Of a DNA stretch of 43,541 nucleotides, positions 7,560-14,525 are shown one piece after another (position 1 is the first letter of the stretch; every line of letters starts with the position of its first letter). The stretch is from an uncultured Bacilli bacterium (GTDB lineage Bacteria; Bacillota_I; Bacilli_A; RF39; UBA660). The DNA is taken from assembly GCA_947628075.1 (NCBI GenBank), contig CANQYF010000002.1, positions 1-43,541 on the forward strand, given 5' to 3'. The notes beneath the pieces were generated by a model, which made no database searches, was not told the origin of the DNA, and saw only the letters and a list, made by a program, of their open reading frames with translations. The translations under genes were made by a program, and so were the position numbers.

Positions 7560-8129
7560 TTATTTTTTACCTACTTTTATAAGTAAAGCAAACCCACCAA
7601 TTAAAACAATAAAAATAGTTCCTAAAATTATTAAATCATACTTACTGGACTTTTCTTGTTCTTGCTTACGATTAACTTTTAACTTATCAATGTTAACATT
7701 AATATCCTTAGCAATGAGTGAAATTCTGTCGATTGGGGTTTCTTCGCTATCACGAAATTCAACAATACGATCATACATCTTACTTAAATCTTTAGTTCCA
7801 ATTTGTAAATAGTCTCCAATCGCAATTATAGGAGTAGCAATATCTTCAGGTTTAGTACTTTCACCAAAATGATCTAGTGATTTAATTAATAAATTATACA
7901 ATTCTTCATTCTTAGTTTGCCATTTTCCATCAAATACTTCCAATACATCCAGTTCAAATAAATCTGGTTCATTTTTTAATAAACCATCAAAGTACTCGAA
8001 TGCATATTCACAAGCAGGACAACCCTCTTTGGAAAAAATATATACTTTAACGTCATTTTTAGCATGAACACTAGGCATAACTAAAAATAAACTTATCATT
8101 CCTAATATTATATATATAAACTTCTTCAT
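7560..8129 (-). CDS. Membrane-anchored extracytoplasmic thioredoxin-fold protein
   Basis: A 189-aa protein, start MKKFIYII at 8129 (GGTGAT SD 5 nt upstream; an upstream in-frame ATG at 8165 has none). It has a cleavable-type signal peptide (residues 1-24, ending VHA), then a thioredoxin/glutaredoxin-like fold with active-site motif C-P-A-C in FSKEGCPACEYA and a cis-Pro region (IATPIIAIGDY). A C-terminal membrane helix (about 163-185) precedes KVGKK. Expected to act outside the membrane in thiol-disulfide chemistry. It follows the tetR gene by 49 nt, so it is probably under TetR control. The substrate is unknown. Confidence 0.7.
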   Translation of the reverse strand: MKKFIYIILGMISLFLVMPSVHAKNDVKVYIFSKEGCPACEYAFEYFDGLLKNEPDLFELDVLEVFDGKWQTKNEELYNLLIKSLDHFGESTKPEDIATPIIAIGDYLQIGTKDLSKMYDRIVEFRDSEETPIDRISLIAKDINVNIDKLKVNRKQEQEKSSKYDLIILGTIFIVLIGGFALLIKVGKK

Positions 8130-8178
8130 CTTATCACCAACATTTTTTATTATAACAAACCTCAATACTATTTAAAAG

Positions 8179-8727
8179 CTATTTCTCTAAGGTTTTGAAT
8201 ATTTTAACTATTCTAACTATTATTTCTTTATCTTCAATATCAATTTTATTGGTCGCTATTAAAGTAGCTAATCCATTTGCATATAACCATACATGCATAA
8301 ATAATTCTTTGGCACTTTCAAAAGTATACCCTTGTTTATTAACTAAATTAATGATTGCCCCTTGATTCCACTTTTCATTTAAGACATCATCTATACTTTT
8401 CCATTTTAAATTATTTGATAAAAATAAACTAACAAATAAATTTTTATATAATTTAGCAAATTCTACATAAGCAACACATAAAGTAACCAAAGCATTTTTA
8501 TTATCAACTCTACTAGTTATGAATTCATCATATTGTTTATAAATTTCTTTATATATATCTTCTTTGATTTCATCCATACTGGTAAATATTCGATATAAGG
8601 GTTTAGTAGAAATTTTTAACTCTTTGGCTAAATCTCTAGCGTTTAAACTTTCCCACCCTTTTTTATTAATTAACACAACTGCTTTATTAATAATTGCTTC
8701 TTTACTTAATTTACAACTGGCCGGCAT
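8179..8727 (-). CDS. TetR/AcrR-family transcriptional regulator
   Basis: A 182-aa protein. The N-terminal helix-turn-helix (residues about 9-52) is typical: IINKAVVLINKKGWESLNARDLAKELKISTKPLYRIFTSMDEI. The rest is an all-helical ligand-binding and dimerisation domain with VWLYANGLA, reminiscent of WHG-type TetR C-terminal domains. First gene of a unit with the thioredoxin-like and two-TM genes. A perfect 18-bp palindrome between its -10 box and start codon suggests autorepression. The ligand cannot be told. Confidence 0.85.
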   Translation of the reverse strand: MPASCKLSKEAIINKAVVLINKKGWESLNARDLAKELKISTKPLYRIFTSMDEIKEDIYKEIYKQYDEFITSRVDNKNALVTLCVAYVEFAKLYKNLFVSLFLSNNLKWKSIDDVLNEKWNQGAIINLVNKQGYTFESAKELFMHVWLYANGLATLIATNKIDIEDKEIIVRIVKIFKTLEK

Positions 8728-8743
8728 CTTAATTCCCCCAATC

Positions 8744-8761
8744 TGGTAACTATCGTTACCA
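8744..8761. promoter_or_regulatory. Probable TetR operator
   Basis: TGGTAACTATCGTTACCA, a palindrome of 7-bp arms with a 4-bp centre, lies immediately downstream of the tetR -10 box, where bound repressor would block transcription. Confidence 0.75.
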
Positions 8762-8763
8762 TA

Positions 8764-8792
8764 ATTATATAAATTTTTATTATATTTGTCAA
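8764..8792 (-). promoter_or_regulatory. Consensus promoter of the tetR unit
   Basis: Minus strand -35 TTGACA (8787-8792), 17-bp spacer, -10 TATAAT (8764-8769). A perfect vegetative promoter, directly followed by the operator, so expression probably depends on derepression. Confidence 0.85.
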
Positions 8793-8814
8793 ATCTTAAA
8801 AAAAGAGCCTATTA

Positions 8815-10440
8815 TTATTGATTATCTAATTCACTTGGTAATAATACATTTCCAGTTCGACCGGCCTCTTTCAATCTTGCTTCAATCCAACTTCTATTTT
8901 CTTCGTCTTTTACTATGATTGTTATGCCATTTTTAACGTTTGAAAACATTCCACCATAAGATGTTACTTGGCTAAATTCGGCATTCCTCAAATCTAAATA
9001 TTCTAATGAACTCATTCCACAAAACATATTCGCCATAATGGTTACTTTTCTAGTATCAAAACTGGATAAGTCCAATTCTTTTATTTGACTAAGATCTCTA
9101 AACATGCTGTTCATGTTTGTAACATTACCAGTGTAAAAGCTACTTACATCTAATTCTGTAAGTGAACTCATGCCGTGAAACATACTACCCATTATTGTTA
9201 CTTTCATCGTATTAAAATTTGACACATCTAATTTGGTTACTCTACTTAAACCAGAAAACATACCATACGCAGTTGTTACTTTCTTGGTATTAAAATTCGA
9301 TACATCAAATTCGCTACCTCTAATACCAAGTCCAAATTCACTAAAATTATCTATAGTCGCGGTGTCTAATTTACTAACATCTAATTTGTCCAAACTTGCC
9401 GAGCCAACAAAACATCGCCATACATTACTATTTAAATCACTATAAAAATTGCCAAATACAATATTTTCTAAATTGGATAGCCAAGAAAAAAAATAGCTAA
9501 TATTTAATGAATATATTCTATCTTTGCTTCCTATATATAAATCATAATATTGTTCTTCTTCATCTGTCTCTTTTGAAATTTCTTCTAACCAACCTATAAT
9601 GCTTCCTGCTGGCGATTGATTTTTACCAGTTCCAACGTTTGTTAAATCCCAAGTTTTAATCACTGATTCGGTATTTATATAATCAACAAAATAAATATTT
9701 TTAATATATTGTGCCCATTCTTCACTTCTAAAAGCACCGTATTGATTATTATATCCAGTACTAACTAAATAAACTGCTCTTTCACCAGTTAATTCACATT
9801 TTAAATCTGTAGTATCTATATCTATATTGATATCTTTTCCTGATATATAACTTTGGTCTGTTTCTTTATTTGTTAACTCTATATATGTTTCTATACTTTT
9901 ACTATTATTTCCTACTATATCTAAACTGATTGGTATTGTTGTTTTGCCATTTGTGTTTTGAAGTGTTGATAAATCAATAACTTTGTGATTTGTTCCCCAT
10001 CTTAGGAATACTTTTAAATCGTCTTGCTCTAATACTGGTAATATACTATTAACTCCATTATCAACAGTAATTGTAACATTCGCTGTACATCTATAAATAT
10101 TATCGTCTTTTTTTGAGTTAGTTAGTGTAATTACTCCTATATCATGAAATCCTTCACTTTTGGTTTTAACATAATTATCTTCGTCGTCAGCATAGATTGT
10201 TCCTAAATTATCTAAGCTCATAGCAGAACCATCAACATTTAAATTTAATTTAGTAGTTGGATTTTGAATACTGGCAATAGCTACTCCCTCTGTACTTCCT
10301 GTTACTACTGTTTTATTATAATTATTTGAGTTTACTTCCACAGCAAAATAAGCATATGATGCCCCAACAAGTAATATTAACAAGAATAATATTCCTATTA
10401 TTAATTTTATATCGATTATTTTCTTCTTTTCTCTTGCCAT
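8815..10440 (-). CDS. BspA-like surface protein with DUF285 leucine-rich repeats
   Basis: A 541-aa protein. One membrane helix lies at residues about 11-32 and runs into GASYAYFAVEV, the SYAYF-type signal seen in many camelysin/TasA-like or surface proteins of gut Firmicutes. Residues about 35-220 form a beta-rich domain of unknown type. About 240-490 holds DUF285/BspA repeats of 24 residues with the pattern LDVSxFxTxxVTxMxxMFxGxSxL, at least four in a row. The C-terminus (IIVKDEENRSWIEARLKEAGRTGNVLL) closes such repeats; there is no LPXTG motif. BspA-like proteins usually mediate adhesion. The promoter spacer carries a G8 tract, suggesting phase-variable expression. The SD is weak. Confidence 0.85.
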   Translation of the reverse strand: MAREKKKIIDIKLIIGILFLLILLVGASYAYFAVEVNSNNYNKTVVTGSTEGVAIASIQNPTTKLNLNVDGSAMSLDNLGTIYADDEDNYVKTKSEGFHDIGVITLTNSKKDDNIYRCTANVTITVDNGVNSILPVLEQDDLKVFLRWGTNHKVIDLSTLQNTNGKTTIPISLDIVGNNSKSIETYIELTNKETDQSYISGKDINIDIDTTDLKCELTGERAVYLVSTGYNNQYGAFRSEEWAQYIKNIYFVDYINTESVIKTWDLTNVGTGKNQSPAGSIIGWLEEISKETDEEEQYYDLYIGSKDRIYSLNISYFFSWLSNLENIVFGNFYSDLNSNVWRCFVGSASLDKLDVSKLDTATIDNFSEFGLGIRGSEFDVSNFNTKKVTTAYGMFSGLSRVTKLDVSNFNTMKVTIMGSMFHGMSSLTELDVSSFYTGNVTNMNSMFRDLSQIKELDLSSFDTRKVTIMANMFCGMSSLEYLDLRNAEFSQVTSYGGMFSNVKNGITIIVKDEENRSWIEARLKEAGRTGNVLLPSELDNQ

Positions 10441-10482
10441 ATATTCTACACTTCTCTATTTATTATTCTTCTTATATATTTT

Positions 10483-10509
10483 ATTATACAATAACCCCCC
10501 CCTAGGCAA
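10483..10509 (-). promoter_or_regulatory. Promoter with poly-G spacer, candidate phase-variable switch
   Basis: Minus strand -35 TTGCCT (10504-10509), spacer of only 15 bp, -10 TATAAT (10483-10488), ahead of the BspA-like gene. Eight of the 15 spacer bases are an uninterrupted G run. Gain of two G would give the optimal 17-bp spacer. Confidence 0.65.
10495..10502. repeat. Homopolymeric C8/G8 tract
   Basis: Eight consecutive C on the plus strand in a region that is otherwise extremely AT-rich. I saw no other C or G run of this length in the window. It lies inside the promoter spacer of the BspA-like gene. Confidence 0.9.
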
Positions 10510-10549
10510 GTGAAGATAGGCAATTTTTCACACAAGAAAAAAATTTTTT

Positions 10550-10589
10550 AAAAAAGAAAAATGTTGAAAACCATTAAGTTCTCAACATT
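10550..10589 (-). terminator. Intrinsic terminator after prmC
   Basis: A 12-bp stem (arms 10560-10571 and 10578-10589, one G-U pair, 6-nt loop) is followed on the minus strand by TTTCTTTTTT. It overlaps the prmC stop codon. Confidence 0.85.
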
Positions 10590-11307
10590 AAATTTGACTA
10601 TTACTAACAAATAGATATCTTTCATAGTTATTATAGTCTTTTTCTATTTTTATATAGGAATTTGGTAATATTGTTTTAATATATTCATCTAAATAAATTT
10701 CCTCTTTATCTCCTATTTCAAAGGCAATTAAGTAATTTGGTTTTAAGTTGTTTTTAACTTTATTCAAAATTATTTTATAAAAATACAAACCATTATCAGA
10801 AGCAAAAATGGCATTTTGAGGTTCATACTTGGTTTTTTCGTCTACTTCATTTCCAATTGGAACATAAGGTGGATTACTAATAATTAAATCGTATTTATTT
10901 TCACTTTTAAAATCATGAATATCTAAATGCATAAAATTAATATCTACTTTATTTAATATGGCATTATCTTTAGCTATTGTTATAGCTTTAGGATTTATGT
11001 CTATTGCATCAACATCACAATTTAAATGTTTTTTTAACGCAATAGCAATACAACCACTGCCAGTACCTATTTCTAATATTTTAGGATTATTTATATTAAT
11101 TTTTTTTAAATATTTTATTGTTTTTTCCACTAAATACTCAGTTTCAAATCTTGGAATCAACACATTTTCATTAACCTTAATAAGAGAGTTATAAAATTCC
11201 ACATTGCCAATTATATATTGAACTGGATAGCCACTTTTTAACTTTTGGAGTGCTTCTTCATAATTATCATTAGGAACATATTTTTTTATTAATTCTTCAT
11301 CGCTCAT
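10588..11307 (-). CDS. prmC: Release factor glutamine N5-methyltransferase
   Basis: SAM-dependent enzyme that methylates the Gln of the GGQ motif in RF1/RF2. A 239-aa protein with the Rossmann SAM motif ILEIGTGSGCIAIAL (residues about 74-88) and catalytic NPPY in IISNPPYVP. It is about 40 residues shorter than typical PrmC: the N-terminal helical domain that grips the release factor is trimmed, beginning MSDEELIKKYVPNDNYEEAL. It overlaps the upstream zinc-ribbon gene by 11 nt and lies in one operon with its substrate gene prfA. Confidence 0.92.
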   Translation of the reverse strand: MSDEELIKKYVPNDNYEEALQKLKSGYPVQYIIGNVEFYNSLIKVNENVLIPRFETEYLVEKTIKYLKKININNPKILEIGTGSGCIAIALKKHLNCDVDAIDINPKAITIAKDNAILNKVDINFMHLDIHDFKSENKYDLIISNPPYVPIGNEVDEKTKYEPQNAIFASDNGLYFYKIILNKVKNNLKPNYLIAFEIGDKEEIYLDEYIKTILPNSYIKIEKDYNNYERYLFVSNSQI

Positions 11308-11551
11308 GTTTTCTATTCTCTAAAATTAATCTACATAATTCTCCTTTTTCAAAAGGATTCTCCATATTTTCTATTAGAAATGCCGATACATCTTTTATTT
11401 CATATTGTTTCGTTACTTCCCTACATTTATAACAATATAAATCTTTAATATGCCCAACTGGTTTTTCTGTTCCAAATCTTCTTTGAATAGTTGTTACATT
11501 TCCACATTTAGGACAAACCAAATCTGTTCTAACGAATCTCAAGATTATCAC
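11297..11551 (-). CDS. Small zinc-ribbon protein between prfA and prmC
   Basis: An 84-aa protein with a four-Cys zinc ribbon: CPKCGN (residues about 13-18) and CYKCREV (about 40-46), separated by a basic beta segment (TIQRRFGTEKPVGHI). The C-terminal part is a short helix region. The start is GTG at 11551, inside the end of prfA (23-nt overlap); a TTG at 11542 with AGGTGAT upstream is also possible. It overlaps prmC by 11 nt. Tight coupling to prfA and prmC suggests a translation-related role, but I do not recognise the family. Confidence 0.7.
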   Translation of the reverse strand: MIILRFVRTDLVCPKCGNVTTIQRRFGTEKPVGHIKDLYCYKCREVTKQYEIKDVSAFLIENMENPFEKGELCRLILENRKHER

Positions 11552-12599
11552 CTGCTAACTTTAAACGCATATCTTCTGTAATTAAAGCTTCAATTATGGG
11601 AGATAGATGTCCATCCATTACTTTGTCTAATTCCATTATAGAAAAATTAATTCGATGATCTGTTACTCTATTTTGAGGATAATTATAAGTTCTTATTTTT
11701 TCAGAACGATCTCCCGTTCCTATTTTAGTTTTTCTTTCTACCCCTAATTCTTGTTCTTGTTTTTGTTTCATAGCATCATGTAATTTAATTCTAAGTAATC
11801 GCATGGCATTTTCTTTATTTTTAAGTTGACTTCTTTCGGTTTGACAAGACACCACTACACCAGTAGGAACATGAGTAATACGAACTGCTGAATTAGATGT
11901 ATTTACTGATTGGCCTCCCGCTCCACTAGAATGAAAAACATCAATCTTTAAATCACTTTCTTTAATATCTATATCTACATCTTCTACTTCTGGCATAACT
12001 AAAACAGTAGCAGTTGAGGTATGAACTCTACCTTGAGTTTCCGTTGCGGGAATTCTTTGAACACGATGAGATCCACTTTCATATTTTAATTTAGAATAAA
12101 CATTATCCCCTTTAACCATATATTCAATTTGTGCATATCCACCAGATGTTCCCTCAATTGAATTTAAAACTTCGATTTTCCAGCCATTTTCAATGGCATA
12201 ATAAGAATACATTCTAAATAAATCCCCAGCAAAAATATTAGCTTCGTCTCCTCCGGCTGCTCCTCGTATTTCCATTATAACGTTTTTGCCATCGTTTTCA
12301 TCTTTGGGAACTAAAAGTTGTTTTAATGTGCTTTCTAAATCTTCAATTTTATTAGTTAAATTTTCAACTTCTTGCATAGCCATTTCCTTAAATTCAGGAT
12401 CGTTAACTAAGCTTTCAGCTTCTTCTTTAGCATTTTTTGCTTCTTTATATTCATTATATTTATTTACTATTTCTTCTAAATCACTATGTTCTTTTGAAAG
12501 TTTTTTTAATTTATTATAATCATTTAATACTTCTGGTTTTTGTAATTCAATTTTTAATTCTTCATATTTTTTTTGAATATTTTCTAATCTTTCAATCAT
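11529..12599 (-). CDS. prfA: Peptide chain release factor 1
   Basis: Class I release factor for UAA and UAG. 356 aa, normal. The catalytic GGQ lies in SSGAGGQSVNTSNSAVR. The stop-recognition motif is P-A-T (in RIPATETQGRVH), which marks RF1 rather than RF2 (SPF). The N-terminal coiled-coil domain is complete. It has its own promoter downstream of the CDF gene and a GGTGAT SD. Operon: prfA, zinc ribbon, prmC. Confidence 0.97.
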   Translation of the reverse strand: MIERLENIQKKYEELKIELQKPEVLNDYNKLKKLSKEHSDLEEIVNKYNEYKEAKNAKEEAESLVNDPEFKEMAMQEVENLTNKIEDLESTLKQLLVPKDENDGKNVIMEIRGAAGGDEANIFAGDLFRMYSYYAIENGWKIEVLNSIEGTSGGYAQIEYMVKGDNVYSKLKYESGSHRVQRIPATETQGRVHTSTATVLVMPEVEDVDIDIKESDLKIDVFHSSGAGGQSVNTSNSAVRITHVPTGVVVSCQTERSQLKNKENAMRLLRIKLHDAMKQKQEQELGVERKTKIGTGDRSEKIRTYNYPQNRVTDHRINFSIMELDKVMDGHLSPIIEALITEDMRLKLAGDNLEIR

Positions 12600-12623
12600 A
12601 ATATCACCCGTTTTCTCCCTAAG

Positions 12624-12652
12624 ATTATACCATTTTACCTATTACTATGCAA
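12624..12652 (-). promoter_or_regulatory. Promoter of the prfA-prmC operon
   Basis: Minus strand -35 TTGCAT (12647-12652), 17-bp spacer, extended -10 TGG-TATAAT (12624-12629), just upstream of prfA. Confidence 0.8.
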
Positions 12653-12658
12653 TAAAAG

Positions 12659-13531
12659 TTACTTTTTTGGAACTATATGAATATTACAATGTTTAATAAA
12701 TGCAAATTGTTTTTCTAAATTATCATGAATATATAAAACTACTTCATTAGCATCATCTAACTTCATATTGCCATCAATAGCAAGTTCCGTATCAATATAT
12801 ACTTTACTACCGAACATTCTTGTTTTAAATTCATTAATTACGACATTTTTATTTAAACTTTTAATAAAATCCTTAATTTTTTCATTAACTTCTTCATCAC
12901 AAGATTTATCAACCATTTGATTAATAGATGTCGCAAATATATCTAAAGCTGATTTAACAATTAAAATAGCAATAAGAATACTACATAATGGATCTAAAAC
13001 AGTTAAGCCTAATCTAGCTCCTAAAATACCAATAAAAGATCCAATGGAAGAAAATGCATCACTACGATGATGCCAAGCATCAGCTTTCATAGATGGCGAA
13101 TTTAACTTCTTAGCGGCCCACATAGTATAATGATACATTCCTTCTTTAATAATTATAGATATTACCGCCGCTACTAAGGCAAATCTACCTGGTATTTTTA
13201 AAAGAGTACTACTCATTATATTATTAATGCCTATATAACCTATCCCAATACCTGTTAAAAATAACATAAAGGAAAGGATAACAGCCATAACTGATTCTAT
13301 ACGTTCATGACCATATGGATGCGATTCATCTGCATCTTTAGAAGCATAAAATAAACCAAATATTACCGCAAAAGTACTTACAACATCTGATAAAGAATGA
13401 AATGCATCAGATATAATGGCATGCGAATGAGCAATAATACCGGCAATTAATTTAAAAGCAAATAAAAAGAAATTAATTAACACAGTAATTATTGACACTT
13501 TAATTCCCAAATTATTTAAATTCTTTTTCAT
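12659..13531 (-). CDS. Cation diffusion facilitator transporter, zinc-type
   Basis: Exports divalent metal, probably zinc, in exchange for protons. A 290-aa protein from ATG 13531; the longer frame from 13567 would begin inside a terminator hairpin. Six membrane helices fit the CDF fold. The metal site has HxxxD in TM2 (DAFHSLSD) and HxxxD in TM5 (DAWHHRSD), the HD-HD set typical of zinc CDFs rather than Mn or Fe types. The C-terminal cytosolic domain (about 210-290) ends in CNIHIVPKK. It lies between rpoE and prfA with a terminator hairpin just upstream. Confidence 0.88.
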   Translation of the reverse strand: MKKNLNNLGIKVSIITVLINFFLFAFKLIAGIIAHSHAIISDAFHSLSDVVSTFAVIFGLFYASKDADESHPYGHERIESVMAVILSFMLFLTGIGIGYIGINNIMSSTLLKIPGRFALVAAVISIIIKEGMYHYTMWAAKKLNSPSMKADAWHHRSDAFSSIGSFIGILGARLGLTVLDPLCSILIAILIVKSALDIFATSINQMVDKSCDEEVNEKIKDFIKSLNKNVVINEFKTRMFGSKVYIDTELAIDGNMKLDDANEVVLYIHDNLEKQFAFIKHCNIHIVPKK

Positions 13532-13552
13532 ATCACATCTTTCTTTCTGTCT

Positions 13553-13577
13553 AAAAAAGTGAAACATATTGTCTCAC
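13553..13577 (-). terminator. Intrinsic terminator after rpoE
   Basis: Minus strand hairpin with an 8-bp stem (GTGAGACA/TGTTTCAC, one G-U pair) and 3-nt loop, then T6. It separates rpoE from the CDF gene. It superficially resembles a parS half-site but fails the parS consensus. Confidence 0.75.
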
Positions 13578-13608
13578 ATTTATTTTTTTTTAATTATATT
13601 TTTTTTGA

Positions 13609-14043
13609 TTATTCGGCACTAATTTCATCTTCATCAACAATAACTAAATCTTTTAAATCATCATCGTCATCGTCGTCACTATCTATATCATTATCGTAAT
13701 ATATATCTTCTTCCTCGTCGGTATCTTCAATTTCTTCTTCCTCTATTTCTTCGTTATCTAAATTTTCTTCTTCATCTTCAATAACTATATCTAAAGAATG
13801 ATTAGTAGCTAAATCCCAATAACCATTTTCCAGTAAAACAAATTTTTTATTAGTAGATAATAATTCAAAAAAGTCTCCAATTCGCTCTTCTACTGTCTCA
13901 TCAGGAAGATCTAATGCTTTACAAACCTTTTGAAATAAATCAATTATTTTCATTTTCTTGCCATTTTTTTCTAAAATTAAATAAGCAATTTCATCATAAC
14001 CCATTGTTTCTAATTCTTCTTTTGGTATATCTTTTAAATTCAT
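13609..14043 (-). CDS. rpoE: DNA-directed RNA polymerase delta subunit
   Basis: Firmicutes-specific RNA polymerase subunit that speeds polymerase recycling and alters open-complex stability. A 144-aa protein with an N-terminal HARE-HTH domain (residues about 1-75: MGYDEIAYLILEKNGKKMKIIDLFQKV) and an extremely acidic, disordered tail (about 86-144, long Glu/Asp runs), exactly the family layout. A good SD (GAGGAGAT) precedes ATG 14043. It lies 50 nt after the AUU-start gene. pyrG and argS, frequent rpoE neighbours, are not adjacent. Confidence 0.95.
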   Translation of the reverse strand: MNLKDIPKEELETMGYDEIAYLILEKNGKKMKIIDLFQKVCKALDLPDETVEERIGDFFELLSTNKKFVLLENGYWDLATNHSLDIVIEDEEENLDNEEIEEEEIEDTDEEEDIYYDNDIDSDDDDDDDLKDLVIVDEDEISAE

Positions 14044-14093
14044 AATTAATCTCCTCGTTCTTTCTCATTATATGCAACAATATTATAATATTA

Positions 14094-14429
14094 CTATAAT
14101 AAATGCACTACTATCTTTTTTTCTTCGTTATCCAATTTATATTTTAATATAATATTATGGTCTTTTTGAATATTACAATCGATTTTATCATTAATTGTTA
14201 AATTATCTTTTTTTAGTACATATTTAAATGTTTGCCTTTTAAAATCTATTTCAAAATAGAAGTCTTTATTCTCTCTTACATAAGTATCTTTTTCTAAATC
14301 AATGATGTTTAAAGATTCTTGATCATCATATTTTAATAATTTATCTTTTATATATTCGCATTTAACATTTTTATTATTAATTGTTATTTTATTATTAGTA
14401 AGTAAAGTCCAATTTACTAATTTTTTAAT
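14094..14429 (-). CDS. Hypothetical 111-aa protein with AUU start (DUF1934/YwiB-like?)
   Basis: An open frame of 111 codons and TAG that lacks any ATG, GTG or TTG at its 5' end. It has a near-perfect SD (AAGAGGTGAT) 7 nt before an ATT codon at 14429, giving (M)KKLVNWTLLTNN; this is the only initiation-type codon at proper spacing. A promoter precedes it. The protein is mostly beta-prone and polar with one Cys in each half, and the end reads ILKYKLDNEEKKIVVHLL. In many Firmicutes a DUF1934 (YwiB, calycin-like barrel) gene lies next to rpoE, so this may be a divergent member; that is inference from position. The composition and codon use match neighbouring genes. Confidence 0.6.
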   Translation of the reverse strand: MKKLVNWTLLTNNKITINNKNVKCEYIKDKLLKYDDQESLNIIDLEKDTYVRENKDFYFEIDFKRQTFKYVLKKDNLTINDKIDCNIQKDHNIILKYKLDNEEKKIVVHLL

Positions 14430-14453
14430 ATAATCACCTCTTTTGTCTTAAAA

Positions 14454-14482
14454 ACTATAACATAACATATATATAAATTCAA
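14454..14482 (-). promoter_or_regulatory. Promoter of the AUU-start gene and rpoE
   Basis: Minus strand -35 TTGAAT (14477-14482), 17-bp spacer, -10 TATAGT (14454-14459), divergent from the PBP1A gene. It leads within 25 nt to the SD of the AUU gene, supporting that frame as real. Confidence 0.6.
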
Positions 14483-14525
14483 CATAATTTTTTGGTTTTT
14501 TTACATAATAATTTTAGGTGGATTT

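Noticed and set aside
13559..13577. parS-like hairpin GTGAAACA...TGTCTCAC
   Set aside because: It lacks the CACGTG centre and is followed by T6 on the minus strand; it is the rpoE terminator.
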